Source of the DNA: Gallionellaceae bacterium
GTDB taxonomy: Bacteria > Pseudomonadota > Gammaproteobacteria > Burkholderiales > Gallionellaceae
Assembly (NCBI GenBank): GCA_030823955.1
Contig: JAVBYO010000006.1
Coordinates: forward strand, 101,671-165,670
Direction: 5' to 3'
Length of the DNA stretch: 64,000 nucleotides
Under the pieces are notes generated by a model. The model worked only from the letters and a program-made list of their open reading frames with translations, did not search any database and was not told the origin of the DNA. The position numbers and the translations under genes are program-made. Below, piece after piece: positions 55,687 to 64,000 of the stretch. Numbering within the stretch: the stretch's first letter is position 1; the number at the start of each line of letters is the position of its first letter.

Positions 55687-57702
55687 ATGCAAAACCCGCA
55701 TCGACATCTCGAACTGCTCGCCCCCGCGAAAACTGCCGCCATTGGCCGCGAGGCCGTGTTGCATGGTGCGGACGCGGTATATATCGGCGGGCCATCGTTC
55801 GGCGCGCGCGACAAAGCGGGCAATTCGATAGCAGACATCGCGGCACTGGTGGAGTACGCGCACCGCTTCCACGCCAAGATCTACGTCACGCTCAACACCA
55901 TCCTGCACGATGCCGAACTGGAGGCCGCACGCAAGCTGGCTTACGACTGCCATGACGCGGGTGTCGATGCACTGATCGTCCAGGACATGGGACTGCTGGA
56001 ACTCGACCTGCTGCCCATCGACCTGCACGCCTCCACCCAATGCGATATCCGCACACCGGAGAAAGCGCGTTTTCTGGCCGAGGTCGGTTTTTCGCAACTG
56101 GTGCTGGCGCGCGAATTAACCATAGAAGAGATCAAAGCGGTGCGCGCCGTCGTACCTTCAGACACCGTCATCGAACACTTCATCCACGGCGCGCTGTGTG
56201 TGGCTTATTCCGGCCAGTGCAACATCAGCCACGCGCACACCGGGCGCAGCGCCAATCGCGGCGACTGTTCGCAAGCCTGCCGCCTGCCCTATACCTTGCA
56301 AGACAACAAAGGACAGATCGTCGCGTTCGAAAAACATCTGCTGTCGGTGAAGGACAACAACCAGAGCGCCAACCTGCGCGCCCTGATCGCCGCCGGAGTG
56401 CGCAGTTTCAAGATCGAAGGGCGCTACAAAGATGCGCCCTACGTGAAAAACATCACCGGGCACTACCGTCGTTTGCTCGACGAGATACTCGACGAACAGC
56501 CCGAATTACACGCTGCTTCCAGCGGCAAGACCCGGCTGCTATTCACGCCCGATCCCGACAAGACCTTCCATCGCGGTGCGACCGATTATTTCTCCAACGG
56601 ACGCAAGGCCGACATCGGCGCATTCGATACCCCCACCTTCGTCGGCCTTGAGTTAGGCACGGTGACCAAGCTCGGCGACACCTGGTTCGAGATGGAAACG
56701 AACGCAGACCTGTCGAACAGCGATGGTTTGAACTATCTGCACAAACGCGAAGTGCTGGGGCTGCAAGCCAACGTGGTCGAGCGCAGAGGCAAAGTGTGGC
56801 GCGTGTTCCCGAACGAACCCATGCACACCTTAACGGGCTTGCGCATTGGCCTCACCATCAGCCGCAACCGCGACCACGCCTGGGAACAAACGCTCACCAA
56901 GAAATCTGCCGAGCGCAAGATCCGCATCAGCGCCAGCTTCAGCGAAACGCCAGAAGGCTTCGCGCTCACGTTGCAAGACGAAGACGGCATCACCGTCTTC
57001 GCCAACAGCACATTCGAGAAACAGCCAGCCAAGAACCCGTCCGAAGCGGAAAATAACGTACGCGAACAACTGGCGCGTTTCGGCAATACCGATTTCGAAC
57101 TTGACGCCCCTGTAGGAGCGGGCCATGCCCGCGACAACACGCTTGATCGCGAGCATGGCTCGCTCCTACACGATGCCATCGCCATCCACTGGTCACACCC
57201 CTGGTTCGTCCCCAGTTCGCTCATCAACCATCTACGTCGTGCCGCCGTAGAACAACTCGAAGCGGCCCGCCTCACCACCTATACCCGCCTGCCGCGCAAA
57301 CCCGCAGTGGAACCGCCCGCGCGTTATCCGGAAGAGTCCCTCACCTTCCTTTCCAACGTGTACAACAGTGCCGCGCGTAGCTTCTATGCCAAGCACGGCG
57401 TGAAACTCATCGAGGCGGCGTACGAAGCGCACGAAGAAGCTGGAGATGTGCCGCTGATGATCACCCGCCATTGCATCCGTTATTCCCTGAGCCTGTGCCC
57501 CAAACAAGCCAAAGGCGTGATCGGCGTACAAGGCCAAGTGCGCGCAGAACCGATGACACTGGTCAACGGCAGCGAAAAACTACGCTTGGAATTCGATTGC
57601 AGAAAGTGCGAGATGCACGTTATGGGAAAAGCAAAGAAACATATTTTGAAATCGGCGCCACCGACCACTGTACCGGTGACTTTCCATCCCCGCCGGGACT
57701 AA
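55687..57702 (+). CDS. rlhA: U32-family 23S rRNA hydroxylase (RlhA-like) with an in-frame REP insertion
   Basis: Peptidase-U32-type protein; E. coli RlhA (653 aa) makes 5-hydroxycytidine at C2501 of 23S rRNA. The U32 signature is EHFIHGALCVAYSGQCNIS (~residues 161-179), followed by RSANRGDCSQACRLPY, and the C-terminal Cys in FDCRKCEMHV. Length 671 aa. The ~20 extra residues are accounted for by a 60-bp REP pair (57111-57170) encoding residues ~475-495 (VGAGHARDNTLDREHGSLLH). The reading frame is kept. Start ATG is 37 bp after prpE. It overlaps the convergent sulP by 4 nt. Confidence 0.9.
   Translation: MQNPHRHLELLAPAKTAAIGREAVLHGADAVYIGGPSFGARDKAGNSIADIAALVEYAHRFHAKIYVTLNTILHDAELEAARKLAYDCHDAGVDALIVQDMGLLELDLLPIDLHASTQCDIRTPEKARFLAEVGFSQLVLARELTIEEIKAVRAVVPSDTVIEHFIHGALCVAYSGQCNISHAHTGRSANRGDCSQACRLPYTLQDNKGQIVAFEKHLLSVKDNNQSANLRALIAAGVRSFKIEGRYKDAPYVKNITGHYRRLLDEILDEQPELHAASSGKTRLLFTPDPDKTFHRGATDYFSNGRKADIGAFDTPTFVGLELGTVTKLGDTWFEMETNADLSNSDGLNYLHKREVLGLQANVVERRGKVWRVFPNEPMHTLTGLRIGLTISRNRDHAWEQTLTKKSAERKIRISASFSETPEGFALTLQDEDGITVFANSTFEKQPAKNPSEAENNVREQLARFGNTDFELDAPVGAGHARDNTLDREHGSLLHDAIAIHWSHPWFVPSSLINHLRRAAVEQLEAARLTTYTRLPRKPAVEPPARYPEESLTFLSNVYNSAARSFYAKHGVKLIEAAYEAHEEAGDVPLMITRHCIRYSLSLCPKQAKGVIGVQGQVRAEPMTLVNGSEKLRLEFDCRKCEMHVMGKAKKHILKSAPPTTVPVTFHPRRD
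57111..57170. repeat. REP pair (TGTAGGAGCGGGC family E) inside rlhA
   Basis: Two 24-bp arms, TGTAGGAGCGGGCCATGCCC GCGA (57111-57134) and its inverse (57147-57170), matching at 22 of 24 positions, around a 12-nt loop. Total 60 bp, exactly 20 codons. The GTAGGAGCGGGC-type head and the paired inverted layout are typical of REP elements known from Pseudomonas and relatives. Confidence 0.88.
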
Positions 57703-59912
57703 CCCCGTATCGCCTGCATCTCCGCGATGGCGGCGCGCAATCTGAAAGTGAGATTGACCGCCACGTTCTTGATAATCGCCAGGGCAAGCCCTGGATGCTG
57801 CTGCGCCAGTAGGTCAAATCGCTTGCGCGACAGCACATAGACATCAGCATCGGTTAGCGCCAAGGCATCGGTAATATGCGCGCCGCCTTCAAGGAACCCG
57901 CTGCCGCCGACAATCTCGCCCATACCACAGCTGATCAGGTGATAATCTTCCCGTCCGGCGATCGGCACGGTCACCTTGATCGCCCCCTGACGCACGATCA
58001 GGAGCTCATCATCCTTATTGCCAGCGCTGAATACCTGCTCGCCCGCCTTGATTGCGCGCACCTCCATCAAGGCTTCCAATGCCTCCAGCGATTCCTTGCT
58101 CTGCCCCGAGAATATCGGCAGCTTGTGCATCTCAAAAATCGGTTGCTGGTGTACTGCTGCCGTCACTTCACCCTGCGTCATCACCCACTCGAGCGCTTCA
58201 TCGAGCTTCTTGAAAGCGAACGCTTTGTTGGTCGGTCGCACCACCCCGGTGGCCTTGAGGAAACGTTTCATCTTAAGGCCGCTGGGCAGATCCTTGGGGA
58301 TGTCGCAGAACACCAGATAGGCATCGCATTCTTCCAGCCTATCTTTGATCTGCTCAAGCACATGGGTCGCAGTGATGTCCAGCGACTGCACCCGACGCAT
58401 ACTGAGGATGACGAATTTGCGTTCACCGATCTCTTTTTCCAGCGCCCCCTGCAACTGGCTTGCAGTACCAAAGAACAGACTGCCTTGTAGCTCGAAGATC
58501 ACCGACTGGTTGGCGTTCTGCACAATATGGTCGACGCTCTGCACCCTGAGCGAATGTTTGTGGAAATATTCCTTGCCCTCAAAGCGGTTGCGCACCACAG
58601 AGCTGCGCGTCTGTTCGCGAATGAACAGCAGGATCGCCAACGCAACCCCCACGCCGGATGCCGCGATCAGGTTACCGAATATCGCCACCAGGATGACCGC
58701 CAGGATGACGATGAAATCGAGGCGTGTGGCCGGATTGAAGAAAAACGCCAGGCTGTGCGTATCGATCATCCGCAAACCGATGACGATGAGGATTCCCGCC
58801 AGTGCGGCGACAGGCACCCACGCAATCAGCGGCGCCAGCAGCAGGAATGCCGCCAGAGAGAACACCCCGGCCATGAAACCGGACAGCTTACTGGTGCCAC
58901 CACTGGAGATATTGATCAGCGACGCGCCCATGGTGCCCGCTCCGGGAATCCCGCCTATCAGCGACGAGGCGATGTTTCCCAGCCCCTGTCCCATCAGTTC
59001 GCGGTTGGAATTATGGTGCGTGCCGGTCATCGTATCGACCACCAGACACGTCTTCAGTGTATCGATTGACAGCAACGCCGCCAACGTCAGCGCGGGTACC
59101 AGCACCATGACCACATTACCCATATCCAGCGAAAAAAATGACTGCCATTGCCGCTGCAATCCGGCCATCAGATCGCTGGACTCCTGTCCGAGTGAACCTA
59201 CCAACAGCGGATTGCCCTCGATATTCATCAACACAGGGTCGATCCAGGCAAGAATCAGATAACAGACTATTCCCGCCAGCAATGCCAGGATCGCGGCAGG
59301 AACGGCACGCGTGATACGCGGGATAAATACCATGGTGGCGATCACCACCATGCCGATATAGATCGGCTGCCACATCCATGCCTTGGGCATCAACAAGGCA
59401 TCAATGAGCTGGGTACCGCCGGGAACTCCGAGGATTTTCGGAATCTGACTGCCGATGATGATGAGGCCGACGCCGCTCAGATAGCCGCTGACCACCGGAA
59501 ACGGTATGAATTTGATCAGAGTGCCGATACCGAGCGTGCCGAGACCGATCTGAATGGCTCCCGCCAACAGGCCTATCAGGCCCAACATCAGCAGCACCGT
59601 GTTTGCCGGAATACCCTGCTGGGTGAAGGTAACCGCCAGTGCGCCCAACACGGCGGCTGCCGGGGCGCAAGGGGCGGAGATTAGCCGTGTGCTGCCGCCG
59701 AATACCGGCGCAATCATCCCCAATGCCATCGCACCAAGAATACCGGCAAGTGCCCCCTGTGCCGCGAGTGTACCGCCCAACGGGGCAAAAATGGTCACGC
59801 CAAAAGCAATCGCCGACGGCATTGCCACCAGCATCGCAGCCAACCCGCCCCATACATCGCCGGAGAGGTTGTCGCGCGACAGATAGCGCTGTCTGATCTC
59901 AGTCCAAGTCAT
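57699..59912 (-). CDS. SulP-family anion transporter with STAS and cyclic-nucleotide-binding-like domains
   Basis: 737-aa inner-membrane protein. SulP transport domain at residues ~10-440 (VAMPSAIAFGVTIFAPLGG, a substrate-site-like SAPCAPAAAVLGAL, GIPGAGTMGASLINISSGG), STAS at ~455-565 (VIFELQGSLFFGTASQLQGAL, ILSMRRVQSLDITATHVLEQ), and a Crp-like beta-roll at ~600-725 (IKAGEQVFSAGNKDDELLIVRQGAI, GEIVGGSGFLEGG). In the phosphate-binding cassette the conserved Arg is missing (GGAHITDAL in place of PRAAT), so cNMP binding is doubtful. The anion carried (sulfate, bicarbonate or other) is unknown. Convergent overlap with rlhA. Confidence 0.88.
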   Translation of the reverse strand: MTWTEIRQRYLSRDNLSGDVWGGLAAMLVAMPSAIAFGVTIFAPLGGTLAAQGALAGILGAMALGMIAPVFGGSTRLISAPCAPAAAVLGALAVTFTQQGIPANTVLLMLGLIGLLAGAIQIGLGTLGIGTLIKFIPFPVVSGYLSGVGLIIIGSQIPKILGVPGGTQLIDALLMPKAWMWQPIYIGMVVIATMVFIPRITRAVPAAILALLAGIVCYLILAWIDPVLMNIEGNPLLVGSLGQESSDLMAGLQRQWQSFFSLDMGNVVMVLVPALTLAALLSIDTLKTCLVVDTMTGTHHNSNRELMGQGLGNIASSLIGGIPGAGTMGASLINISSGGTSKLSGFMAGVFSLAAFLLLAPLIAWVPVAALAGILIVIGLRMIDTHSLAFFFNPATRLDFIVILAVILVAIFGNLIAASGVGVALAILLFIREQTRSSVVRNRFEGKEYFHKHSLRVQSVDHIVQNANQSVIFELQGSLFFGTASQLQGALEKEIGERKFVILSMRRVQSLDITATHVLEQIKDRLEECDAYLVFCDIPKDLPSGLKMKRFLKATGVVRPTNKAFAFKKLDEALEWVMTQGEVTAAVHQQPIFEMHKLPIFSGQSKESLEALEALMEVRAIKAGEQVFSAGNKDDELLIVRQGAIKVTVPIAGREDYHLISCGMGEIVGGSGFLEGGAHITDALALTDADVYVLSRKRFDLLAQQHPGLALAIIKNVAVNLTFRLRAAIAEMQAIRG

Positions 59913-59957
59913 AGCTAAAATCCACCGACGCGATCCAGCGCCTTCGATAACCGCAAA

Positions 59958-60872
59958 TCATTTGCGGCGGAAGACATACACCACCGATTCCAATTCCGGC
60001 GGCAGCAGCAACGCACTGAGCTGTGTTTCTTCTTGCAACGTGAAAGTCGTTTGCCGGGTATAGGCTTTCCAATCACCAAAGGCGAACTTATGGCGACTGC
60101 CGATAACGATATAGAGTTGCACAGCCGGGGTGTTGAACACATCCTGCTCGAAATCGTTCTGCGCAGGCGGCCAGGAGCAGATGACAACTGCGGGCGTGTA
60201 GGTGCGCAATGCTTCGCGCGCATCCAGCTTGATTACCCAATCGGGATATTTCACCGCCTGGCTCCAGCCGTGATTGTCCGTTGCGGTGATAGCCACTTCG
60301 CGGTCTTTGAGGAAGCGCGTCAACGTGCCGTCTCCCGCGCCGATCTCCAGACAAGTGCGCGCGCCTATCATCGCGGCCAATGCCGCGATCAGTTCGCGCG
60401 AGTAGAAACAGTAGATGCCGCGCGGCTGCACCAGCGGCATGAGCCGCTTGCGCTGCCACACCAGTGGCCACAACAGACGGAACCAGAACAGGGACACGGG
60501 TTTGCGCTCCAGCGCGCGGGCGAACAGCAGTTTTTGCGCGATGAAACCATTGAACAGATTGAAACGTAACTTGCCTTTTTTTACTCCGGTGTCTGCCGCC
60601 AGCGTGGAAAGGCACAACTTCTTGACCGACTCTTGCGCCATACGGCCACGTACATAGTGAGACAGGACGGCCTGTAGATCGGCCTGCCGCCGCACCGGTG
60701 CGGAGTAGCCTTGCAGATAGGATTTTAATTCTTCCGCCGCACCGCGCTCGACGATAGTGGATATCTCTTGCTGCACGGCTTCCCACTCTGCCGGATAACG
60801 TGCACACAACTCATCCAGAGAAGGATTCGTCTTCAGCCAAACCAACTCTTTGTTGTAGGCGGCTTGCTTCAT
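59958..60872 (-). CDS. Class I SAM-dependent methyltransferase-like protein
   Basis: 304 aa. The C-terminal half has a SAM-binding motif I (ARTCLEIGAGDGTLTRFLKD, ~residues 172-191), an acidic second strand (AITATDNHGW), and VVICSWPPAQNDFE, which resembles motif IV. The N-terminal half is helical (YNKELVWLKTNPSLDELCARYP) with no recognised domain. Substrate unknown. The ATG at 60872 follows AGGTGG; a GTG 5 codons upstream is possible. It starts 27 bp after the decarboxylase stop, so it is likely the last gene of the dcd-decarboxylase operon. Confidence 0.75.
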   Translation of the reverse strand: MKQAAYNKELVWLKTNPSLDELCARYPAEWEAVQQEISTIVERGAAEELKSYLQGYSAPVRRQADLQAVLSHYVRGRMAQESVKKLCLSTLAADTGVKKGKLRFNLFNGFIAQKLLFARALERKPVSLFWFRLLWPLVWQRKRLMPLVQPRGIYCFYSRELIAALAAMIGARTCLEIGAGDGTLTRFLKDREVAITATDNHGWSQAVKYPDWVIKLDAREALRTYTPAVVICSWPPAQNDFEQDVFNTPAVQLYIVIGSRHKFAFGDWKAYTRQTTFTLQEETQLSALLLPPELESVVYVFRRK

Positions 60873-60899
60873 GGATGATTGCGCCACCTACAGCGCGAC

Positions 60900-63149
60900 T
60901 TACTTCACGCAGTCCACGTAATACACGCGCTGCCCGTCCACCTCACCCGCCACGAGGCCGTGGATATCGGTCTCAAAGCCGGGGAAGCGTTTGTTGAAGT
61001 CACGCGCAAAACGCAGGTAATCGACGATGGTCTTGTTGAAGACTTCGCCGGGAATGAGCAGCGGGATGCCGGGCGGATACGGCGTGAGCAGCACGGCGGT
61101 GACACGGCCTTCGAGGTCGTCGATACGCACACGCTCGATCTCGCCGTGCGCCATTTTGGCGAACGCATCGGACGGCTTCATCGCGGGCACCATATCGGAC
61201 AGATACATCTCGGTAGTCAGCTTGGCCACGTTGTTGGCTTTGTAGATGCCGTGGATCTGATCGCACAGATCGCGCAGACCGATCTTCTCGTAACGCGGAT
61301 TCTTGGCAATAAATTCCGGCAGAACTCGCCACAGCGGCTGGTTCTGATCGTAGTCATCCTTGAACTGTTGCAGCTCGGTCACCATGGTGTTCCAACGTCC
61401 TTTGGTGATGCCGATGGTGAACATGATGAAGAAGGAATACAGGCCGCACTTCTCCACCACCACGCCGTGCTCGGCGAGATATTTGGTGACGATGGCCGCA
61501 GGGATGCCGAACTCTTCGGAGAAGTCGCCATCCACGTCCAGTCCCGGCGTAATGATGGTGGCTTTGATCGGGTCGAGCATATTGAAGTTGGGAGCCAGCT
61601 TGCCGAATCCGTGCCAGCGGTCTTCGGTACGCAGCACCCAGTCTTCGCGTGCGGCCATACCTTCTTCCACCAGATAATCCGGCCCCCACACCTTGAACCA
61701 CCAATCCACACCGAACTCTTCATCCACCTTGCGCATGGCACGGCGGAAGTCGAGCGCCTCGGCGATGCTTTCCTCCACCAGCGCGGTGCCGCCGGGCGGC
61801 TCCATCATCGCGGCGGCCACGTCGCACGAGGCGATGATGGCGTACTGCGGGCTGGTTGAGGTGTGCATCAGATAGGCTTCGTTGAAGCAGTCGCGGTCGA
61901 GTTTTTTCGAGTCGCTGTCCTGCACCAGAATCTGCGATGCCTGCGACAGACCGGCCAGCAGTTTGTGCGTGGACTGGGTGGAGAAAATCATCGACTCCTT
62001 CGCGCGCGGACGGTCGCGGCCGATAGCGTGCATGTCTTTGTAGAAATCGTGGAAGGTCGCATGCGGCAGCCACGCTTCGTCGAAATGCAGCGTGTCGATC
62101 TTGCCGTCGAGCAACTTCTTCAACGTTTCCACGTTGTACAACACGCCGTCGTAGGTACTTTGCGTGATGGTCAGCACGCGCGGTTTGCGCTTCTTGTCTT
62201 TGATGAACGGGTTCGCGTCGATCTTGCGCTGGATGGTTTCCGGCTGGAATTCGCTCAGCGGAATGGGGCCGATGATGCCGAAGTTGTTGCGCGTCGGCGT
62301 CAGGAACACCGGCACCGCGCCGGTCATCATGATCGCGTGCAAAATGGATTTATGGCAGTTACGATCCACCACCACGATGTCGTCGGATGCCACGGTGGAG
62401 TGCCACACCACCTTGTTGGAAGTGGAGGTGCCGTTGGTGACGAAATACAAATGGTCGCAATTGAAGATACGCGCGGCATTGCGCTCGGAAGCGGCCACCG
62501 GGCCGGTGTGGTCGAGCAACTGGCCGAGTTCATCCACCGCGTTGCACACGTCGGCGCGCAGCATGTTCTCGCCAAAGAACTGGTGAAACATGCGCCCCAC
62601 CGGAGATTTCAAAAACGCCACACCGCCGGAGTGGCCGGGGCAGTGCCAGGAATAGGAACCGTCCTGCGCGTAATCGACCAGCGCGCGGAAGAACGGCGGC
62701 GCGAGCGAATCCATATACGCCTTGGCTTCGCGGATGATGTGGCGCGCCACGAACTCCGGCGTGTCCTCGTGCATGTGAATAAAACCGTGCAGCTCGCGCA
62801 GGATGTCGTTCGGGATGTGGCGCGAAGTGCGTGTCTCACCGTAAAGATAGATGGGGATCTCAGCATTCTTGTAGCGGATCTCTTCAACAAAGGCGCGCAA
62901 GGTGCGCAACGCGATCTCGGACTCTTCCACACTACCCGCACCGAACTCATCATCGTCGATGGACAACACGAACGCCGATGCGCGGCTCTGCTGCTGCGCA
63001 AACGAAGTAAGGTCGCCGTAACTCGTCATACCGACGACTTCGATGCCCTCTTTCTCGATGGCATGAGCCAAAGCACGGATGCCGTGACCGCTGGCATTCT
63101 CCGAGCGGTAGTCTTCGTCGATGATGATGATAGGAAAGTTAAACTTCAT
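60900..63149 (-). CDS. Orn/Lys/Arg decarboxylase (fold III, PLP-dependent)
   Basis: 749-aa basic amino acid decarboxylase. Layout: N-terminal wing/receiver-like domain (1-~130, IIIIDEDYRSENASGHGIRAL), PLP domain (~145-570) with Schiff-base Lys396 in STQSTHKLLAG, the preceding DEAWLPHATFH, and a C-terminal domain (TPYPPGIPLLIPGE). Length and CPGHSGGVAFLKSP fit the AdiA/LdcC/SpeC group; arginine versus lysine versus ornithine cannot be decided by eye. A biosynthetic polyamine role or acid response are both possible. It lies downstream of dcd and a 71-aa gene. Confidence 0.88.
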   Translation of the reverse strand: MKFNFPIIIIDEDYRSENASGHGIRALAHAIEKEGIEVVGMTSYGDLTSFAQQQSRASAFVLSIDDDEFGAGSVEESEIALRTLRAFVEEIRYKNAEIPIYLYGETRTSRHIPNDILRELHGFIHMHEDTPEFVARHIIREAKAYMDSLAPPFFRALVDYAQDGSYSWHCPGHSGGVAFLKSPVGRMFHQFFGENMLRADVCNAVDELGQLLDHTGPVAASERNAARIFNCDHLYFVTNGTSTSNKVVWHSTVASDDIVVVDRNCHKSILHAIMMTGAVPVFLTPTRNNFGIIGPIPLSEFQPETIQRKIDANPFIKDKKRKPRVLTITQSTYDGVLYNVETLKKLLDGKIDTLHFDEAWLPHATFHDFYKDMHAIGRDRPRAKESMIFSTQSTHKLLAGLSQASQILVQDSDSKKLDRDCFNEAYLMHTSTSPQYAIIASCDVAAAMMEPPGGTALVEESIAEALDFRRAMRKVDEEFGVDWWFKVWGPDYLVEEGMAAREDWVLRTEDRWHGFGKLAPNFNMLDPIKATIITPGLDVDGDFSEEFGIPAAIVTKYLAEHGVVVEKCGLYSFFIMFTIGITKGRWNTMVTELQQFKDDYDQNQPLWRVLPEFIAKNPRYEKIGLRDLCDQIHGIYKANNVAKLTTEMYLSDMVPAMKPSDAFAKMAHGEIERVRIDDLEGRVTAVLLTPYPPGIPLLIPGEVFNKTIVDYLRFARDFNKRFPGFETDIHGLVAGEVDGQRVYYVDCVK

Positions 63150-63216
63150 TGAACTACTCCCTGAAGGGCTGGTAAGAAAATATTTAGTTTAGCGGCGCAT
63201 TGTTACGGCATCGCCA

Positions 63217-63432
63217 CTACGGCTGATACGACGTTTCAAGACTGGCGATCAGCTCGGTGAACACGGCGCGCACCTGTTGCTCGTCGCAGCCCATCAGCAC
63301 CGCATCGTCCATCGCGTCCTGGCATATCTGGCGTATCTCAACGAGGTTCTCCTGCAACACCTTGTTCTTCTCCACACAGGCGATGACTTCGCCGGTGGGA
63401 GAACGCCAGATGATTTGCTTGCGGTGCGGCAT
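63217..63432 (-). CDS. Small conserved hypothetical protein between dcd and the decarboxylase
   Basis: 71 aa, [20 protein letters not shown] followed by a helical, acidic region (LQENLVEIRQICQDAMDDAVLMGCDEQQVRAVFTELI). Its ATG overlaps the dcd stop (TGATG), so it is translationally coupled, and the decarboxylase begins 67 bp after its stop. Upstream in-frame codons overlap dcd and are not used. I recall similar short genes in this position in other betaproteobacteria but no function. Two cysteines (residues 19 and 50 by approximate count) are present. Confidence 0.7.
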   Translation of the reverse strand: MPHRKQIIWRSPTGEVIACVEKNKVLQENLVEIRQICQDAMDDAVLMGCDEQQVRAVFTELIASLETSYQP

Positions 63433-63998
63433 CAGATCTTCGGCAAAGTGACACCGACCTGGCCCTGATACTTGCCACCGCGATCTTTGTACGAAGTCTC
63501 GCACACCTCGTCGCTCTCGAAGAACAACACCTGCGCCACGCCTTCGTTGGCATAGATCTTCGCGGGCAACGGCGTGGTGTTGGAAAATTCCAGCGTGACG
63601 TAACCTTCCCATTCCGGCTCGAACGGGGTGACATTGACGATGATGCCGCAACGCGCGTAGGTGGATTTACCCAGACACACGGTCAGCACGTTGCGTGGGA
63701 TACGGAAATATTCCACGGTGCGCGCCAGCGCGAACGAGTTCGGCGGGATGACGCAGAAATCCGCCTCCACGTTAACGAACGAATTTGGGTCGAAGTTCTT
63801 GGGATCGACGATGGTGCTGTTGATGTTGGTGAACAGTTTGAATTCGCGCGAACAGCGGATGTCGTAACCGTAGCTCGATGTGCCGTATGAAACGATCCGC
63901 TTGCCATCCGCTTCTTTGACCTGCACCGGCGAGAACGGCTCGATCATCCCGTGTTGCTCCGCCATGCGGCGTATCCATTTGTCAGACTTGATGCTCAT
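63432..63998 (-). CDS. dcd: dCTP deaminase
   Basis: Converts dCTP to dUTP, the main source of dUMP for thymidylate synthase. 188 aa, complete in the window, with its ATG 2 bp from the right edge; upstream signals are therefore not visible. Landmarks: [14 protein letters not shown], the nucleotide-binding block [21 protein letters not shown], catalytic Glu in [18 protein letters not shown], and [19 protein letters not shown]. It heads a minus-strand series with the 71-aa gene, the decarboxylase and the methyltransferase-like gene. Confidence 0.96.
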   Translation of the reverse strand: MSIKSDKWIRRMAEQHGMIEPFSPVQVKEADGKRIVSYGTSSYGYDIRCSREFKLFTNINSTIVDPKNFDPNSFVNVEADFCVIPPNSFALARTVEYFRIPRNVLTVCLGKSTYARCGIIVNVTPFEPEWEGYVTLEFSNTTPLPAKIYANEGVAQVLFFESDEVCETSYKDRGGKYQGQVGVTLPKI

Positions 63999-64000
63999 AA

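Noticed and set aside
61863..63152. 429-codon frame antisense to the decarboxylase
   Set aside because: Shadow frame; no recognisable features.

Overview
The window looks like chromosomal core DNA of a betaproteobacterium, most likely in the Nitrosomonadales (a Gallionellaceae- or Sideroxydans-like lineage). That placement is inferred from gene content and order remembered for the group: ECF sigma-DUF3619-DUF3106, divergent lptFG/pepA-holC-valS, tyrS-M23-anmK-erpA-bactofilin-argC-rpsI-rplM, dcd next to an Orn/Lys/Arg decarboxylase, and neutral porins with MQKKIIAL signal peptides. No rRNA, tRNA, IS, phage or CRISPR was seen. The accessory content is mainly small dispersed palindromic repeats between genes, and one inside a gene.

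Layout. 1-6.4 kb (minus): ilvB-ilvH-ilvC, then psd-pssA, ending in a TonB-dependent receptor cut by the left edge. 6.4-9.5 kb: a membrane diguanylate cyclase, divergent from an ECF sigma operon. 9.5-17.0 kb: lptFG divergent from pepA-holC-[small ORF]-valS, where the small ORF runs in frame into valS. 17.1-20.9 kb: TusA-like and rhodanese sulfur carriers, an M48/TPR protease, and a GT-C/TPR membrane protein. 21-29 kb: pilA with a sigma-54-type promoter, tyrS, an M23 peptidase and anmK, facing erpA, a bactofilin, a DUF6776 coiled-coil protein, argC and rpsI-rplM. 29.2-34 kb: ElyC-like, OsmC, Coq7 and two porins. 34-40 kb: trpC/proA divergent, a lipoyl-bearing lpdA, a FabMG-family protein and a YqaA-like protein. 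40-44 kb: DUF4105, DUF3015, a 50-aa membrane peptide and a second M17 aminopeptidase. 44-46.7 kb: thyA-folA-chaA.

46.8-55.6 kb is a complete methylcitrate (propionate) locus: GntR regulator, prpB, prpC, acnD, prpF, prpE. PrpE activates propionate, PrpC condenses propionyl-CoA with oxaloacetate, AcnD/PrpF dehydrate and isomerise methylcitrate, and PrpB cleaves methylisocitrate to pyruvate and succinate. Two GTCGAC-centred sites flank the regulator's promoter. The window ends with rlhA, a SulP-STAS-cNMP transporter, a methyltransferase-like protein, an Orn/Lys/Arg decarboxylase, a small conserved protein and dcd.

The most unusual signals are a 60-bp REP pair inserted in frame in rlhA, a 144-codon in-frame extension ahead of valS, five palindromic repeat families, a DUF6776-bactofilin pair beside peptidoglycan genes, and the ECF sigma/DUF3619/DUF3106 unit. 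No clearly new large system (defence, secondary metabolism or mobile element) was found; most of the window is housekeeping.
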